A stretch of DNA of 11,361 nucleotides from JAIRVZ01 sp031553755 (GCA_031553755.1 JAVBKZ010000108.1:1-11361), one strand, 5' to 3'. Counted from the stretch's first letter, positions 1 to 7,488 are shown. Made by a program: numbers and translations. The notes: generated from the sequence alone by a model not told the origin.

Positions 1-147
1 ATTGTTAAGGTCAAGCAGAAAGTCAGCGGATACTTCCGATCCGATACCGGTGCGGACTCTTTCTCACAACTGCTTTCTATCGCTGATACTGCCAGGAAGA
101 ATGGAAGGTCAAGGTATTATGCGTTGGCAGAAATTGCCAAAAGGTAA
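1..147 (+). pseudogene. IS66-family transposase, C-terminal end (5' part outside window)
   Basis: Frame 1 is open from the first base to TAA at 145-147 and gives 48 residues of a C-terminus. It contains KVSGYFRSDTGADSFSQLLS and then TARKNGRSRYYALAEI. This pattern (K-x-KISG-x-FRS, x-GA, then S-x-x-x-TARK) is the C-terminal signature I know from the IS66 TnpC transposase, the large DDE transposase of IS66 elements. The fragment is visibly richer in G and C than the genes after it, as expected of a mobile element. Whether the full transposase is intact cannot be judged because the rest lies upstream. The family call is by recognition of the motif, not by a search. Confidence 0.75.
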
Positions 148-174
148 AATTAAAGTTCTGACCTGAGTAGTTAC
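1..174 (+). mobile_element. Right end of an IS66-like insertion sequence (partial)
   Basis: The transposase reading frame stops at 147. The non-coding tail after it runs to about 174, where the sequence reads GAGTAGTTAC. Read from the other strand this end begins GTAACTACTC, and IS66-family elements characteristically begin with GTAA. Placing the end at 174 is inference because the left end is not in the window. IS66 elements usually make 8-bp target duplications, so AATATCTT (175-182) would be the copy on this side. The following gene looks beheaded at exactly this point, which supports an insertion boundary here. Confidence 0.5.
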
Positions 175-208
175 AATATCTTTTATTCCTACAGAAATAG
201 AAGGATAT

Positions 209-1024
209 GTGAATTTTTGGTATATTGATGAATATGAAAAATTGACTTGGAAGTTTGATCAAAAAGGACGGGTAATAGAAAAGGCTTATTTGAATGACAC
301 TGATCTTTCTTCAATATATACTACTATTGAGGAAACATATAGTATGGATGGAAGTATTTTGTTTATTGATTTTGCTTATCGTAAAGAAACTCGCAAAATA
401 ACAAATCCACCAAAGATTTTAATTGAATATGATGAAAATGATAATCCTTGTAAATACGAATATCGTAAAGAAAATGGAAATTGCCTATATCATAATGGTT
501 ACGTAAAAGCTATTTTAAAGTACAATATAAAAGGGTATTTGATAGAAGAAGCATACTATGATTGTTTCGAAACTCCATGTTTTAATAAGGAAGGTTATTC
601 AAAAATAAAATTAAAATACAATAATCAAGGAGACTGGATTGAAAAATCATATTTTGACACATCCGGTAATCCTGTTTATGTTAATGGTTATTTATTATTA
701 AAAAGAGAGATAAAATATGACAAATATGGTATTATCTTAAAAGATAACATTCGTTCTTTCCGTCCTTTAGTATATAATAGTTCTGAACTTACTCCTACTC
801 GATGGTTAAAATATTTCTTGTGGAGTAACTTTGGCAAATGGGGAGATGTTTTATTGCATATTTTATTTAGAATTATTTGCGGAATTATTTGTGGATTCAT
901 ATATAAACATAAGAATAGGAATTTTTGGATGGGGTTTTTGTGGGGAGGTATTTTGACTTTTATTGGATTTATCATTGTTTTATTAACAAAAAGATTGGGT
1001 AAAAAAGAGAAAGTTCTAAAATAG
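209..1024 (+). CDS. Two-TM protein with YD-like ~32-aa repeats, probably 5'-truncated
   Basis: The function is not recognised. The 271-residue product has an N-terminal part made of repeats of about 32 residues with the pattern K-x-x-x-K-Y-(D/N)-x-x-G-x-x-I-E-x-x-Y-x-D-x-x-x-x-P-x-x-x-x-GY. The clearest copies lie at about residues 100-165 (KAILKYNIKGYLIEEAYYD, then KIKLKYNNQGDWIEKSYFD). The C-terminal end has two hydrophobic helices at about 213-232 and 238-261, then a lysine-rich tail, so the repeats are probably tethered to the membrane on the cytoplasmic side. The GTG at 209 has an AGAAGGA 4 nt upstream, but the frame is open back to 167 and the extra codons continue the protein-like pattern. 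The real N-terminus was therefore probably removed by the IS66 insertion. It lies 48 bp before the RyR-domain gene on the same strand and may be the first surviving gene of that cluster. Confidence 0.65.
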   Translation: MNFWYIDEYEKLTWKFDQKGRVIEKAYLNDTDLSSIYTTIEETYSMDGSILFIDFAYRKETRKITNPPKILIEYDENDNPCKYEYRKENGNCLYHNGYVKAILKYNIKGYLIEEAYYDCFETPCFNKEGYSKIKLKYNNQGDWIEKSYFDTSGNPVYVNGYLLLKREIKYDKYGIILKDNIRSFRPLVYNSSELTPTRWLKYFLWSNFGKWGDVLLHILFRIICGIICGFIYKHKNRNFWMGFLWGGILTFIGFIIVLLTKRLGKKEKVLK

Positions 1025-1072
1025 ATTTCGTTTTTAATTCAAACAAAATCAATAATTACAAACAACATATCA

Positions 1073-3118
1073 ATGAAAACAAAATTCAAAACCCTCTCCA
1101 CCAACCATAAGATTTTGATTTTTATGGTATGTTTGGTGTTTGCGGTAGCTTGGCTTTCTTGCCTGCCCTCTGCAAATTTATTTATCAAAGAATATCCTCA
1201 GTGGAGTTATGCCTTATCGGCATTTTTGTCGCTTATAGTTTTAATGGTTTGTGTGGCCACAGTGCTTGTATCGTATCGTCCATTCAAAAAATTAGAGGTC
1301 AAAATAGGTGCGTTTGTGATTATATTTGTGTATGGTGTAATTGTATATACATTTCATTATCAACATATTGACAAAGATCCAATTTCAGATCCGGTTGCAC
1401 TACCATCGCTTTTTACCTACATCAACAATGTATTATCGGTATTTTTCCCTTCAAGGGGAGCGTATGAATCCATTGCCAATGAAAATTATTTCTTGCGATT
1501 AAATTTCCATCTGCTGCATTTACTCACCTACATATATGGCGCTTTAGTGATTGTCGCATGGTTAGGCGCACGAATGATGAACCGTTTGCAACTATATCTT
1601 TCGCCTAAAAAACAGTGGTATGTATTTTTCGATGTAAATGAACCGTCAAAACTTTTAACCAAAAATATTGCGGAAAAAGAGCCGGAAACAGGATGTATTT
1701 TTCTTCTTTCGAAAGAACAGGAAGACGATACGGAATTGTTCAGACTATTAGATGAATTGGATGTGGTAGTTTTATATCGTGATTTTGAGCAAGAAAAATT
1801 GGATATTTTAAACGATAAAGTATTGGCAAAAACAACTCGCTATTTCTTTCTATCGGAAGATCAGGATTTCAATGTTCGAATGGCTTTGAAAGTATCAACA
1901 TCGATAAATACAAACACCAATGTCACACACCTTTATATCCGTACAGAGCAAGAACGGATAGATAATTTCTTCACAAAAAAGGATAACTTAGAATTACACT
2001 TTTTTAATCAATCTGATTTAACAGCCCGTAAATTTGTTGAGCAATATCCAATGCTGGATTGCCCTAAAATAAACATAGATAAAGAAACACTATGGGTCGA
2101 AGGGGAATTTCGGTTGTTGCTCTTAGGTTTTGGTTGGAGAGGGCAAGAATTGTTAAAAAAATGTATTTGTGATGCGCAATTCAAAGGAAGTAAATTCAGT
2201 GCTACAGTTATCGACCGAGATTTTGAAAGCAAATACGGAGATTATCCACTTTTATATAACGAATGTATTAAGGAATATAATCTGGAATTTAACCCTGAAA
2301 AAATAACAGAAATCGGCAGTCTTGAATTTTATAAATGGTTGGACGAAAACGCGAAGCAATATAACCGCATTATTATTGCTTTGGGAGATGATTGTACTAA
2401 TGTAGAAATAGCGTTAAAAATTGCCGGAACTTTTCAATATAATAGTATCGGTGTTAGTAATATTGCAGAACTTCGGAAACTTATTTTTGCCCATGTGCGA
2501 CAAAAAAATAGATTCAATTATTATGGCACAGAAAAATCGCCCATTACTATTTTCGGTGAGTTATCCGAAATATATACCTTTGATGTGGTTGTAAACGAAA
2601 GTATGGATAAGATAGGGAAAATGGTAAACTATGTTTATGCTAAATATGATAAGCCGGAATTCAATACTTTAGATGATAAATGGGCAGAAATAGAAACAGA
2701 GTGGAAAGGAGCATCCATTTTCAACAAAAACTCAAGCCGAGCTGTGGCCATGAATATTGAGAATATCTATAAAATCATTGGCAAAAACTGGAATGTACTG
2801 AGCGACAAAGATAAATTAGAAATATTGGCAGAAAATGAGCATTTACGTTGGAATGCTTTTCATTTTGTGAATGGCATTCGAAAATGGGATTCAAATCAAA
2901 TCACAACAGGAAATGCCAAGCTAAGGGATAATATGGGGAATTTATTGAAACATGGATGTTTGGTTCCTTTTTCGGAATTACAAGCAATTTCAGATAAAGT
3001 AAATTCCATCAGAGATAACACAGAGCCAAAAGAAGACTACCAAGAAACAGACAGAAGGATTGTGAGGCATTTTCAATTGTTTTGGCAAGAATTAAAAAAA
3101 CAAAAATTCTCTCGTTAG
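1073..3118 (+). CDS. Membrane protein with tandem Rossmann/TrkA-N-like region and C-terminal RyR domain
   Basis: The 681-residue protein has hydrophobic helices at about 13-35, 43-66, 76-94 and 147-167. A cytoplasmic part follows with a Rossmann-like region at about 180-300 and a second at about 345-460. The second carries the nucleotide-binding glycine motif GFGWRG (352-357) followed by a strand ending VIDRDF, as in TrkA-N/RCK domains. The C-terminus at about 575-665 matches the RyR domain (PF02026): LAENEHLRWNAFHFVNGI (E589, H590, R592, W593), then GCLVPFSEL and a late D-R-x-I-V-R. RyR domains were named for repeats in ryanodine receptors; bacterial copies fused to TrkA-N-like domains are known, with roles mostly unproven. 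No K-channel TVGYG filter is visible between the last two helices, so channel activity cannot be claimed. It lies 60 bp upstream of a TIR gene. My inference is a membrane sensor or effector responding to a nucleotide ligand. Confidence 0.85.
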   Translation: MKTKFKTLSTNHKILIFMVCLVFAVAWLSCLPSANLFIKEYPQWSYALSAFLSLIVLMVCVATVLVSYRPFKKLEVKIGAFVIIFVYGVIVYTFHYQHIDKDPISDPVALPSLFTYINNVLSVFFPSRGAYESIANENYFLRLNFHLLHLLTYIYGALVIVAWLGARMMNRLQLYLSPKKQWYVFFDVNEPSKLLTKNIAEKEPETGCIFLLSKEQEDDTELFRLLDELDVVVLYRDFEQEKLDILNDKVLAKTTRYFFLSEDQDFNVRMALKVSTSINTNTNVTHLYIRTEQERIDNFFTKKDNLELHFFNQSDLTARKFVEQYPMLDCPKINIDKETLWVEGEFRLLLLGFGWRGQELLKKCICDAQFKGSKFSATVIDRDFESKYGDYPLLYNECIKEYNLEFNPEKITEIGSLEFYKWLDENAKQYNRIIIALGDDCTNVEIALKIAGTFQYNSIGVSNIAELRKLIFAHVRQKNRFNYYGTEKSPITIFGELSEIYTFDVVVNESMDKIGKMVNYVYAKYDKPEFNTLDDKWAEIETEWKGASIFNKNSSRAVAMNIENIYKIIGKNWNVLSDKDKLEILAENEHLRWNAFHFVNGIRKWDSNQITTGNAKLRDNMGNLLKHGCLVPFSELQAISDKVNSIRDNTEPKEDYQETDRRIVRHFQLFWQELKKQKFSR

Positions 3119-3178
3119 GTAAAATATATCGGTAGAATATAATATTAGGATTTGAAATAAAAAATAATAGAAATATTT

Positions 3179-4306
3179 ATGAAAACACAAAAGAAATACG
3201 ACATTTTTATCAGCTATCGCAGAGGTAGCGGTTTATATATGGCAAAAAACATTTCACAGGCTCTTGAAAAAAGAGGGTACAACGTTTTCTTTGATTACAA
3301 TTCTCTTGAAAATGGACAATTTAATACTCAAATATATGATGCAATAGAAGTTGCAAATGACTTTATTTTAGTACTCAGTGAAAATGCACTAACCGATTGT
3401 ATAAATGAGAATGATTGGGTTAAAAATGAAATTATACATGCAAAAAAGTATAATAAAAACATAATTCTAGCTCAAGATGAAAAAAAGTTTATTCAATGGC
3501 CTTTTCTTCCTCAGGATATTGACTTTTTAAAAACTATTGATTGGACACCGATTAATCCAAAACTATTTGAAGGTTCAATCAATTTATTGTGTAGCAGATT
3601 AAAAAGTCCAAAACCCTCGTTACTAAAGACTATAAAACAATATAAATATTTTTTTTTAGCAATGTTGGCTGTAATATTTGCTGCGTTTATATATATATAT
3701 TATCCATTAAGTCTTGTTTATAGAGAATCTGATTTTGAAGATTTTACAGCGATACTTCCTGTTGATTTTTCTAATGATGTATCAAAAATGTTTGATGAGA
3801 TTGTCGGTAATGACTATATTGAAGTATTATTTGCATTTTCAAGTGATGATGGTTCAACCTTCACCGTAATGGAAGAAGATATAGAACGAGGAATTCAATA
3901 CATTTATGGCGAACATATAGATAAAACTCAATTAGCTGAAATAATAGAAACTATGGATATGGATAAATATAAAGATTTGGTTATTACAGCACTGACGTCT
4001 GCTAAATGTTATAATTTTAAAACCTCTTATAAAATATTGTTTATGCAAAAGATACCTTTTATAGAATATGAAGATGATAATAGTATATGTAGAAGGGCTA
4101 TTATGTATAATTTTGATGATGAAGTTTTTAGAAATATAATACTTTCCATTTCTAAAAAAAACAAGAATTTCATAGAGAGAAAGCGATATTTTAGGGCATT
4201 TGATAAAATGATAAAATCTTTTAAAGAATTTGAATATACAGGACAATCTAATTTTTTAAAAGAATACAACAAAATGCGTTCAATAGATTCAATTAAAACC
4301 CAATAA
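3179..4306 (+). CDS. Membrane-anchored TIR-domain protein (probable NADase)
   Basis: The 375-residue protein has an N-terminal TIR domain at about 6-141. It opens with the typical strand KKYDIFISYRRGSG. It carries the box NDWVKNEIIHA, where E84 sits exactly where the catalytic glutamate lies in SARM1 and bacterial NAD-cleaving TIR domains. The SARM1-like match continues with NIILAQDEKKFIQWPFLP and a late DW (121-122). One hydrophobic helix follows at about 157-177, preceded by lysines, so the TIR domain is predicted to be cytoplasmic. About 195 residues after the helix, rich in Asp, Glu and Phe, would then be outside the inner membrane; I do not recognise this domain. TIR enzymes cleave NAD+ or make cyclic ADP-ribose-type signals. 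The neighbouring Rossmann/RyR membrane protein makes a signalling pair plausible (inference). A 33-codon ORF starts 1 nt after its stop. Confidence 0.88.
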   Translation: MKTQKKYDIFISYRRGSGLYMAKNISQALEKRGYNVFFDYNSLENGQFNTQIYDAIEVANDFILVLSENALTDCINENDWVKNEIIHAKKYNKNIILAQDEKKFIQWPFLPQDIDFLKTIDWTPINPKLFEGSINLLCSRLKSPKPSLLKTIKQYKYFFLAMLAVIFAAFIYIYYPLSLVYRESDFEDFTAILPVDFSNDVSKMFDEIVGNDYIEVLFAFSSDDGSTFTVMEEDIERGIQYIYGEHIDKTQLAEIIETMDMDKYKDLVITALTSAKCYNFKTSYKILFMQKIPFIEYEDDNSICRRAIMYNFDDEVFRNIILSISKKNKNFIERKRYFRAFDKMIKSFKEFEYTGQSNFLKEYNKMRSIDSIKTQ

Positions 4307-4307
4307 A

Positions 4308-4409
4308 ATGAAATCAAAAAACTCCAATACTTCCAACGAATACCTTGCCACTTTCACCGATGGCAATACATCCGAATTGAAAAAACGAAAGAAAAATTTC
4401 TACTTCTGA
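4308..4409 (+). pseudogene. 33-codon truncated paralog of the downstream small acidic protein
   Basis: An ATG one base after the TIR stop opens a 33-residue frame that ends at TGA 4407-4409. Its start, MKSKNSNTSNEYLATFTDGN, lines up without gaps with MKSNKLNSPSDEQLAAFIDG, the start of the small acidic protein at 5649. It shares MKS, N, S, the E-x-LA-x-F-x-DGN core and a following S-E. After TSEL the similarity ends in a run of lysines and arginines, whereas the intact copy continues for 70 more residues. I read it as the remnant of a duplicated adaptor gene whose 3' part was deleted. It could still be translated because it is coupled so tightly to the TIR gene. No continuation was found in the other frames before 4469. 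Confidence 0.6.
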
Positions 4410-4468
4410 TAGATTTTTCTTTGTCACACGCTCTAATATAGATATGATACTTCAATAAAACATTCAAC

Positions 4469-5599
4469 ATGAGCACAATCGACCCTAAAATGCGTGTTTC
4501 TGATATACTGAAATTATATCCTGAAACGTTACCCGTTTTCAGTGACTTTGGTATGAAATGTGCCGAAGATGATAGTTTTGCAGAGAAAACATTGGAAGAG
4601 AATTTTATTGCCGAGCAAATCAACTTTATGGAGTTGCTCAGTCAATTGAATAAAGTCATCAATCCAATAAAAACAAGCAATAGTCAAGCCTCACTTTCGA
4701 AGAAAATCAATTTTCCTTTCAAGGATAGACAAATTGAGTTGGAAGTTCCAACTGAAATTGGAGATGTTGTAGCACAACATACCTCTGTCGGAGAAAAATT
4801 CAAAATTACGGATTTTTTAGGTATATGGGGATATTTGGGGCTGGTGACTTTGGCATTATTCATGATACCGGTTATGTATGTTTCACCTTGGGTTGGAATA
4901 AGTATTATATTCGCTGTTTGCTTGTTGTTTTTTGCTTTATTCTATTTCAAAAAAGAAAATGTGGTCATAATAGGCGCCGATGGTTTTGTGACATATAAAC
5001 TTTCTAAGCAAACACAACTTGTTGTTTCTCAAGAACTGTATTTGTTCAAAGATGTTTCTGATCTTGTTTTTCCACAAACCGTAAATTACATGAACGGTGT
5101 TTACACGGGAACATCTTTCAAATTTTGTTTGTCAAATGGCGAAAAAGATATATTTGAACAATCAGGGAAATTTAAAAACTTGAAAGGAGAAGAAGATAAA
5201 TATGGCTGGAAATTTTTATCTCTTTGTGGTATTGAAAATGCGTGGACTGCCTTTTTGCTGGATAAATTCAAGCAAGAATTAAATACTCAGGGCTTTGTGC
5301 TATTCAAACAAGAATTAAATACTCAAGGCTTTATGCAATTTAATTCGGAATCCGATTTAACGAGCAATCAAATCGAAATTGGAAATAATTATTTGAAATG
5401 TGATGGCAAGAAATTCTACAAATGGGACATAAAAGAAATTTCTTCTCATCAAGGAACGCTATTTATTGACCATATCAATTACGAATCAAAGTATCTTGGC
5501 CTTAAAACCAAAGGTGATAGAATAATCATTCCGGTCAACGATATGCCCAACAAAAAAGCGTTCTTAATTTTATTAAATTGCTTGAATATTAATTCATAA
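4469..5599 (+). CDS. DUF1858-like / two-TM / PH-like membrane protein
   Basis: The 376-residue protein starts with a module of about 62 residues resembling DUF1858: a DPKMRVSDILKLYPETLPVF start, then DFGMKCAEDD and ETLEENF equivalents. DUF1858 proteins usually have a CxxC-like pair; here only one Cys (in MKCAED) is visible, so a redox or metal role is doubtful. A linker leads to two hydrophobic helices at about 119-139 and 143-163, joined by a very short turn. The rest (165-376) looks like one or two beta-rich PH-like units. The first contains GADGFVTYKL and the stretch NYMNGVYTGTSFKFCLSNG, which reminds me of the DUF6585 membrane family (unchecked). A 36-bp in-frame duplication lies at residues 267-290. 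Both soluble parts are predicted to be cytoplasmic. Gaps of about 50-60 bp to the neighbours suggest one transcript. Confidence 0.7.
   Translation: MSTIDPKMRVSDILKLYPETLPVFSDFGMKCAEDDSFAEKTLEENFIAEQINFMELLSQLNKVINPIKTSNSQASLSKKINFPFKDRQIELEVPTEIGDVVAQHTSVGEKFKITDFLGIWGYLGLVTLALFMIPVMYVSPWVGISIIFAVCLLFFALFYFKKENVVIIGADGFVTYKLSKQTQLVVSQELYLFKDVSDLVFPQTVNYMNGVYTGTSFKFCLSNGEKDIFEQSGKFKNLKGEEDKYGWKFLSLCGIENAWTAFLLDKFKQELNTQGFVLFKQELNTQGFMQFNSESDLTSNQIEIGNNYLKCDGKKFYKWDIKEISSHQGTLFIDHINYESKYLGLKTKGDRIIIPVNDMPNKKAFLILLNCLNINS
5267..5338 (+). repeat. 36-bp in-frame tandem duplication
   Basis: Units 5267-5302 and 5303-5338 are 36 bp each and match at 32 positions. They encode FKQELNTQGFVL and FKQELNTQGFMQ, that is, 12 residues repeated once without breaking the frame. 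Two of the four differences are silent; the others change the last two residues of the unit. The duplication sits at the junction between the two PH-like segments, where extra length should be tolerated. Confidence 0.9.
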
Positions 5600-5648
5600 A
5601 GATAGATGATGCAAGTAAAAAAATATATCCTGCTAAAAATAACATATC

Positions 5649-5966
5649 ATGAAATCAAATAAATTAAATTCCCCTTCCGACGAACAACTTGCCGCTTTTA
5701 TCGACGGTAACTTATCCGAATCTGAAAATGAATCAATTTTAGATTCCATTCAAACCAAAGAAGATTTGGAAGCGCTTACAATAGCTTTGTCGGCAAAAAA
5801 AATCATAGAGGAAACTGATAATGAATTAGATGATATGCCTGACATCAATGAACTTTCCGGAAAATCAGTCAAATTGCACCCTTTCGACCAGTTACCTATG
5901 GCAGGATTTTTAGGAAACAACAATACGGATAATAACTCCGATAACTCTGATGACAACGAAAAATAG
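5649..5966 (+). CDS. Small acidic adaptor-like protein, anti-sigma-like N-terminus
   Basis: The 105-residue protein has no membrane segment. The N-terminal half, SPSDEQLAAFIDGNLSESE and the following EDLEALTIAL, resembles the helical start of Bacteroidetes anti-sigma-like or adaptor proteins (D-E-x-LAAYIDGNLS-x-x-E), without the zinc-binding His/Cys residues of classical zinc-finger anti-sigma factors. The middle contains a conserved-looking patch (LHPFDQLPMAGFLG) that may be a short partner-binding motif. The tail is low-complexity Asn/Asp/Ser. The ATG of the M48 protease gene lies inside its last codons, giving a 17-bp overlap and probable translational coupling. I infer that the protein regulates or docks onto the protease or another member of this cluster. 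A truncated copy of its first 24 or so residues lies after the TIR gene. Confidence 0.65.
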   Translation: MKSNKLNSPSDEQLAAFIDGNLSESENESILDSIQTKEDLEALTIALSAKKIIEETDNELDDMPDINELSGKSVKLHPFDQLPMAGFLGNNNTDNNSDNSDDNEK

Positions 5967-7488
5967 CCAACTGACATCAGTTTGGTTGCTTCTTCTCAGT
6001 TTATTGCTTTTCAGCATGCTCTATTTGCTGTTTTTTGCAATAGGAGGAGCCGCTGTTTGGTATGCTTGTGTATTGGCAAAAATGAAACTTACTTATCCTT
6101 ACACTTTACCTTATCATTTACCATCTCCTTTTATTGTAGTCCTGTTGTTTGGCGGATTGTTGCTAATTTGGAAAATGCTTGGTTCTTTGGTTGCCATTCG
6201 AAAAATTCATCGTCCGGATTTACAAGAAATAACCAAAACGGAATATCCTGATTTATTCGCATTAATTGATGAAATAACCGATGCTATGCAAGTAAAGAAA
6301 CCCACACATGTTTATTTGTCGGCGACACCTACAGCTTCCATATTTTTGAAAACCGGTTTTTGGAATGCTTTTTTCCCCTCAAAAAAACAATTGGAAATTG
6401 GTATGGGTTTGGTACAATTCCTGAATCAAGAGGAATTGAAGGCTGTATTGGCTCATGAATTCGGACATTTTTCACAACATTCAACATTTCTGAATGCCCC
6501 TATATATGCTGTCGGACAAAGCATACAATATTTGGTACAAAAAGTACAATTAAAGAAAAGAGGTACATTTGAAGACCAATATTATATATTTGCAACCCTT
6601 TTTCGCACATTAACTGATGTGCTTTTTACCAAACTTTCAAAAAAATTTCACTCTTTGTCTGTTGAAATGGAATATGAGGCCGACCGTTTAGCTGCCGAAT
6701 ATGTGGGGTATGAAGCATTAATATCAGCATTGTTAAAATCATCTTTTGCCGTACAAATGTTCAACCGCACATTAAATAATTTGGGGATACTTGCTCAATC
6801 ACAAAAAGCAATTACTGACTTTTATACAGCACAATACTATACAGCCGCTTATTTTTTACAAGTCAAGCAAATTCAATGGAGTAATGATTTTATTATTCAT
6901 TCAATGCCTGATGTTTTGTTATCTAAATTAACCAAACAACGACTTGAAAAATTACATCTATTTACCAACCCGGATATATCAAAACATCAGGAAATAATTA
7001 ATCCGGCAATCAAATTATTTCCTCTTTTTGAAAAGAAAGCGATTTGGCAAACCCAACAGATTTATAAAAATCAACTGAATATCAATTCTTCAAAATTAAG
7101 CATTTGTACCCCTTCTAAATATGGCAATTGGTTTTTCAAATATTTTAGTCAATTAGAGATCCTCGAAAAATCTAATAAAGAAGTAGAAATTGAAATCGTG
7201 ATGGAAGCAAATCTCCATCGAGCTCCTTTAATCGATGCTTCTTTCTATGTTTATTGGGATAACGAAAAAATAGGAAAAGGAAAATATAAGAAGGGGATTT
7301 CTCTAAAAGTATCAACATCAACAGGAAAACATTACCTCAAGATAGAAGGGGAAGCTATAAAATATCAACCTATTACGATCACAATTGAAAACACTCACAA
7401 ACACATCATTTATTTAGATTATAAACATTTCCTTTGGAAAGCCGAATATTGTTTCTTTGTAACAGAAATAAAAAATCACATAAATTAA
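5950..7488 (+). CDS. M48-family membrane zinc metalloprotease with extra C-terminal beta domain
   Basis: The 512-residue protein has two N-terminal hydrophobic helices (about 10-36 and 57-76), then an M48 peptidase domain. The zinc site is clear: LAHEFGHFSQHS gives H169-E170-x-x-H173, and EMEYEADRLAAEYVG gives the downstream E-x-x-A-D motif (E241, D245; E241 is the expected third zinc ligand). The region before it (THVYLSATPTASIFLKTGF) matches the usual M48 substrate-cleft segment. HtpX and Ste24 proteins have more membrane helices; this one belongs with the broader, less characterised M48 membrane proteins. About residues 400-490 form an additional predicted beta-sandwich (KEVEIEIVMEANLHRAPLID, then GKYKKGISLKVSTSTGKHYL). 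The start inside the upstream small gene fits the open frame and the coupling. It is the last gene of the cluster; 611 bp without a gene follow. The substrate is unknown. Confidence 0.88.
   Translation: MTTKNSQLTSVWLLLLSLLLFSMLYLLFFAIGGAAVWYACVLAKMKLTYPYTLPYHLPSPFIVVLLFGGLLLIWKMLGSLVAIRKIHRPDLQEITKTEYPDLFALIDEITDAMQVKKPTHVYLSATPTASIFLKTGFWNAFFPSKKQLEIGMGLVQFLNQEELKAVLAHEFGHFSQHSTFLNAPIYAVGQSIQYLVQKVQLKKRGTFEDQYYIFATLFRTLTDVLFTKLSKKFHSLSVEMEYEADRLAAEYVGYEALISALLKSSFAVQMFNRTLNNLGILAQSQKAITDFYTAQYYTAAYFLQVKQIQWSNDFIIHSMPDVLLSKLTKQRLEKLHLFTNPDISKHQEIINPAIKLFPLFEKKAIWQTQQIYKNQLNINSSKLSICTPSKYGNWFFKYFSQLEILEKSNKEVEIEIVMEANLHRAPLIDASFYVYWDNEKIGKGKYKKGISLKVSTSTGKHYLKIEGEAIKYQPITITIENTHKHIIYLDYKHFLWKAEYCFFVTEIKNHIN

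Noticed and set aside
77..262. Minus-strand frame of 61 codons across the IS boundary
   Set aside because: It spans the IS66 end and the start of the repeat gene, and has no motif and no supporting start context.
3932..4317. Two overlapping minus-strand open frames opposite the 3' half of the TIR gene
   Set aside because: They are rich in Phe, Ile, Tyr and Ser, as expected from the antisense of an AT-rich gene, and the sense gene is clear.
4354..4623. Minus-strand open frame of 89 codons
   Set aside because: It lies mostly antisense to the start of the DUF1858-like protein and the adaptor remnant, shows no recognisable motif, and is explained as a shadow frame.
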